NCBI GenBank assembly: GCA_034696485.1
Contig: JAQIWT010001550.1
Coordinates: 1 to 10,368 of the forward strand
Length of the DNA stretch: 10,368 nt
DNA from: Isohypsibius dastychi
Lineage: Eukaryota > Tardigrada > Eutardigrada > Parachela > Isohypsibiidae
Reading direction: 5' to 3'
Of the stretch, positions 7,569 through 10,368 are shown piece after piece. The translations under genes and the position numbers were made by a program. Below the pieces are notes generated by a model. That model worked only from the letters and a program-made list of their open reading frames with translations, ran no database searches and was not told the DNA's origin. Position 1 is the stretch's first letter. Every line of letters starts with the position of its first letter.

Positions 7569-7660
7569 TACGTCTCCGCCAAAACGAACAGCCACTTCTG
7601 GCCTGTACACTCGGTCATTCGATAGAGAGAAGACAGGCTGTTCTTTTTGGCGGAGACGTA
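7569..7660. repeat. Inverted repeat, 25-nt arms with a 42-nt loop
   Basis: Left arm 7569-7593 (TACGTCTCCGCCAAAACG then AACAGCC) and right arm 7636-7660 are reverse complements at 24 of 25 positions. The intervening 42 bases show weak further pairing. It could be a small MITE or a hairpin-forming transcript. No target duplication is evident. Confidence 0.85.
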
Positions 7661-8093
7661 TCATGATATGTGGAGCACTTTTATCACTCAGTAAAATTTT
7701 TGCAAGTCAGATTCATGCTGTATGGAGCACAACGCAAACAAATCATAAATGACGAACAATGTATTCCAGTCCAGACTAAACTATTTTGACTTCCCACCAG
7801 TTTCTGCCCGTTTGTCCTGAACGGCTCCCGTCCTTCGCGCGTCCCCGTGGAATATTTTCTGTCTTATTAAACGACCACTTTCTATTTCAGCAAAAACTAC
7901 TTCATCTACCAAATAGAGACCCTAACATCAGGTTTATCAACTTTCAAATACAAGTCTGAGGAAGAAGAAAGAAGATAGTATCCAGAGGATAGGAATGTGG
8001 ACCTTGTTCCTCCCGCAGCATAGAACGGTCTTGGTGCAAGGGATTATATAGGCGAAGGTGTGGTTACCACAATCGTAACCAGATAAAATCAGA

Positions 8094-8142
8094 ACGGGAA
8101 AACGGTAACGGAATTCTGCATTTTCCCGTTTCCACCGTTTTC
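8094..8142. repeat. ACGG-rich self-complementary patch
   Basis: ACGGGAAAA (8094-8102) pairs with TTTTCCCGT (8121-8129), and overlapping GAAAACGGT (8098-8106) pairs with ACCGTTTTC (8134-8142). Two alternative stems around GGAATTC are therefore possible. GGTTAC/GTAACC copies flank it at 8062-8080 and near 8150. It may be a remnant of another inverted-repeat element. Confidence 0.55.
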
Positions 8143-8832
8143 GGTCGTAGTTACCGTGAAAAAAATGGAAAGACGGCTTTAGTAGAACGGTTGATTTCGT
8201 TTCTGTCCTTGTCAGTCTACGTTGCCCAGGTCATTCACCCAGTGGGTGAGTTAGTCGGCCAATAGTAAACGCTGAAGTCAGCGGTGAGCGGCATTCGATG
8301 ACGCATCCTTTGTACAGTATATGGCTAAGATATCACACGAAACAGTAATACCCCCACGCTGCGCAAAAATACTGCAGATCCTAAGGAATCAGTTCTTCCA
8401 AACCACATCTAATGGACTGACGTGGCTTTTGAGCGAGAACCAACATTCATCAGCAAAATAACAATTAAAAGGGCTGAATCCAGCTATGTCAAATGATGAA
8501 AGTACACTTATAAAATACAACATGAACTAGGCATTTGAATGAGACATTTCGGGCGCCAATGAGAACTGGAAGAAATGAACACGGCAGAAGACTATTCGAT
8601 TGATCAAAAACCACAACAGTCGTGCATCAGAGAACTTCTCAAATGTAGCACATCAAAATCTAAACACTAGTTTCTAGCATATCGTTTCAAGAATATTATT
8701 AAGTCATGATTCATCATGCAGAAATGGGCTGATCCGATCCATCCTGACACAAATACTTTACTATGACAACTCTGCCATCTATTCGTGAAGGCGGGAAGAG
8801 AACAGAATGTCTCTGAGGAGTTTCTCAAGCTG

Positions 8833-9537
8833 ATGTCGAAGTTCAGGTTTGTGTTGTTATTAGCAGCTTGTACTAGAAGAGCACTAACTGTATGTCCGCC
8901 CGAATGTGCCGTGCAACTTCCTATGGTGGTTTTTGCCTCGTATCAAGATGGTGTTGATTATTCAACTCAAGCCATGCAAGTAAAGTGGTTTTCACAAACG
9001 AAGGCCCCGGCCGGGAAAACTGATGGATTCTACCTTCCTAACGGTTTTAATGGTGCTACTTACAAAGGAATAAGTGAGGATTTCCCCGTCGATCCCGGAG
9101 CACTCGCTTACAAGCTCCATATGTCTGAGTTATTCCCTATCATGTTAAAAGCTCGAGCGGACGCTGCAGCAGAATATTCTGTGTATTTTGATGAAGTGAT
9201 ACCATATTTCTACAATCCTTGCATAGGCAATGTTGCATGGGAAGCACTCAAAAAGTTCACGAACAGATTGATGCAACGTCCAGATGGTGTAATGATTTCT
9301 GACGATTCTCAACGACCATTGCTCTTTGTCGGTCCACCTTGCACTTCCGACATTACAAACGCCGGATTTGCTCTCAGAGCTTTCGGAGAAAACAAAACAG
9401 TGATGATGACGGGTGAGGTTAGCATGACTTTTTTATCTTCCGGCTTCGGTAATCTTTCCATCAACAATCAAAGTTATTTGACTTACCACATCTACCATAC
9501 GCTGGAACGACTCGTTGTGCACAAGTGCAGTGATTAG
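8833..9537 (+). CDS. Second ANF-receptor-like ectodomain, 5' exon of a divergent receptor (guanylate cyclase paralogue?), 3' end unresolved
   Basis: Open from ATG 8833 to TAG 9535-9537, about 234 codons. The first in-frame ATG follows an in-frame GTG at 8785 and starts a hydrophobic leader (MSKFRFVLLLAACT). The middle matches the ANF/periplasmic-binding type I pattern and the first exon of the cyclase on the other strand. ELFPIMLKARADAAAEYSV parallels FPAVKQAIKDAKEIYRV, FYNPC parallels IYDQC, and LLFVGPPCTSDITNAG parallels GLMIAPACTPD. MTGEVSMTFL and SYLTYHIYHTLERLVVH parallel the segment leading to YGWKRFG. Possible N-glycosylation sites are NKT, NLS and NQS. The family protein should continue, so the TAG is probably inside an intron with a donor before it, for example TGCA|GTGATT near 9531. 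No next exon is recognisable up to the window end. It may be a truncated copy, a soluble receptor, or a gene with a long first intron. Confidence 0.65.
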   Translation: MSKFRFVLLLAACTRRALTVCPPECAVQLPMVVFASYQDGVDYSTQAMQVKWFSQTKAPAGKTDGFYLPNGFNGATYKGISEDFPVDPGALAYKLHMSELFPIMLKARADAAAEYSVYFDEVIPYFYNPCIGNVAWEALKKFTNRLMQRPDGVMISDDSQRPLLFVGPPCTSDITNAGFALRAFGENKTVMMTGEVSMTFLSSGFGNLSINNQSYLTYHIYHTLERLVVHKCSD

Positions 9538-9692
9538 CACTCTGAAGTGCCTATGAAATTTTTTGTATGCTTGTACGGGATATGGCGAGCTAAAACACGA
9601 AAAACCCAGCCATTGATAATGAAAGAGATGGTTAGTAATTATCACGTACGTGCTTGAATCCAGAGGTGAGCTACACGCGCATATTTATACTA

Positions 9693-9734
9693 GCAGAGCC
9701 TTTCTTGAGGAGCTTGTTGCAGTTGCACTGCGCT
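9693..9734 (+). repeat. Dispersed 42-bp repeat, copy 2
   Basis: Matches 7330-7371 in the same orientation at about 35 of 42 positions. The last 28 bases are the best conserved (25 of 28, including TGTTGCAGTTGCA). The copies diverge outside this block. Confidence 0.55.
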
Positions 9735-10246
9735 ACCAAGCATCCAAGCTGCACCACGTGACATGTACCACGTGTCAAACTAGGAGTGAGCGTTTAGAGA
9801 GAGTTCAGAGAGAAATTTGTGTTTGGATTTTAATTCCAAGTACTTCCAATATGACCTCACTGATGTGACGCGACATAATTTGTAGAGAATTCAAAGCTCT
9901 TCAACTGAGTCATAACAGGTTTGCTGGAAATCCATCAGAAGACCGTGTCCTCGCTTTTTAAGAAACCCGGTGAAAACATGAGAATTTTTATAGTATCGTC
10001 CGACAATGGATATTGTCCCCCTCCCCGAATACGGTTGATATGGAGGTCAGAAATCGTACAAGTGCTGTCCTCGTCTTGGCAACCACATCTTGTCAGTGTG
10101 GACGTAAATTCAGCGTCCCTATTCAACTCCCAGAACGTGCAATATCGACAGAGCGAAACAGCTAGAACGAAACTATCTATGCCTGAGATGTTTGTATTAG
10201 GTAGTTCAATTTTTCTGATTCGGAAACATAAGTTTTTCCTCACTTT

Positions 10247-10277
10247 CAAAACTGACTTCCAGTGGAAGTCAGTTTTG
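10247..10277. repeat. Perfect hairpin, 14-nt arms and 3-nt loop
   Basis: CAAAACTGACTTCC, AGT, then GGAAGTCAGTTTTG: fully complementary arms. It would form a stable stem in RNA of either strand. Length and loop are too small for a typical microRNA precursor, and no T-run follows. Confidence 0.9.
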
Positions 10278-10368
10278 CTGGCGGTGCGGATAAAGGAGGT
10301 CTTGATCCCCCTGACCCGATTCTATGTAAGAGCTTCACCAATGTAACCCTTGCACGCGAGCCCCTCCG

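Larger units (their letters stand above)
7109..8832. other. Intergenic region between the foldback element and the second receptor gene
   Basis: About 1.7 kb with no gene I can support. It holds a long palindrome at 7193-7250, repeated GTGGACC/TGTGTATGTAT motifs at about 7416-7536, an inverted repeat at 7569-7660, and an ACGG-rich self-complementary patch at about 8094-8142. A small palindrome TCACCCA-G-TGGGTGA lies at 8235-8249. A TATAAAA at 8509-8515, about 320 bp upstream of the ATG at 8833, could be a TATA box for that gene, but one such match is expected by chance. From 8250 to 8830 I see nothing else. Confidence 0.5.
9538..10368. other. Region downstream of the second receptor exon, no supported gene
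   Basis: Either intron 1 of the plus-strand receptor or intergenic DNA. Open frames exist on both strands (plus 9650-9868 and 9921-10346, minus 9935-10249), but none resembles the expected ectodomain continuation and they overlap each other. It holds two CACGTG boxes at 9755-9760 and 9769-9774, a CACGTACGTG palindrome at 9643-9652, a copy of a 42-bp dispersed repeat at 9693-9734, and a perfect hairpin at 10247-10277. Confidence 0.5.

Noticed and set aside
7290-7664. 124-codon minus-strand open frame
   Set aside because: It spans the short-repeat patch and the 25-nt inverted repeat and has no recognisable domain.
9755-9774. Pair of CACGTG boxes as a regulatory element
   Set aside because: Two six-base motifs 14 bp apart are suggestive but not enough to call a site without expression or binding data.
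9650-9868. 72-codon plus-strand open frame as a possible second exon of the plus-strand receptor
   Set aside because: No similarity to exon 2 of the related cyclase, and it contains the dispersed 42-bp repeat, which suggests repeat-derived sequence.
9921-10346. 141-codon plus-strand open frame, and an overlapping minus-strand frame at 9935-10249
   Set aside because: Neither resembles a known domain or the expected receptor continuation. They overlap antisense and the plus frame runs through the 31-nt hairpin.

Overview
The window looks like nuclear DNA of a nematode. The evidence is a receptor-type guanylate cyclase of the kind greatly expanded in nematodes (gcy genes), split into about 17 exons by mostly 50-61 bp GT-AG introns, next to AT-leaning intergenic DNA full of inverted repeats. 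The species cannot be fixed. The size and number of the repeats suggest a non-elegans, perhaps parasitic, rhabditid or strongylid, but that is a guess.

Layout. Positions 1-399 are 3' flank. Positions 5634 to 400 on the minus strand carry one essentially complete receptor guanylate cyclase: signal peptide, ANF-type ligand-binding ectodomain, one membrane helix, kinase-homology domain, helical linker, class III cyclase domain and an acidic/serine-rich tail. I could place nearly all splice junctions because their phases chain consistently and the joined peptides match the family's known order. Positions 5635-5941 hold its 5' flank. Positions 5942-7108 are a foldback-like element: two arms of about 350-390 bp in inverted orientation around a spacer of about 420 bp. 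Positions 7109-8832 are non-coding with several further palindromes. From 8833 on the plus strand runs the first exon of a second secreted or membrane protein. Its sequence aligns in pattern with the ectodomain of the first gene, so the window holds two related receptor genes head to head. No continuation of the second gene is recognisable in 9538-10368.

How it works together. The complete receptor would sit in the plasma membrane, probably of a sensory neuron by analogy with nematode gcy genes, and couple an outside cue to cGMP synthesis. Its cyclase domain keeps both metal-binding aspartates but has lost the transition-state asparagine and a normally conserved nearby aspartate, so its catalytic competence is in doubt. 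The neighbour may be a truncated or very divergent paralogue. I see no tRNA, rRNA, CRISPR array or bacterial-type operon.
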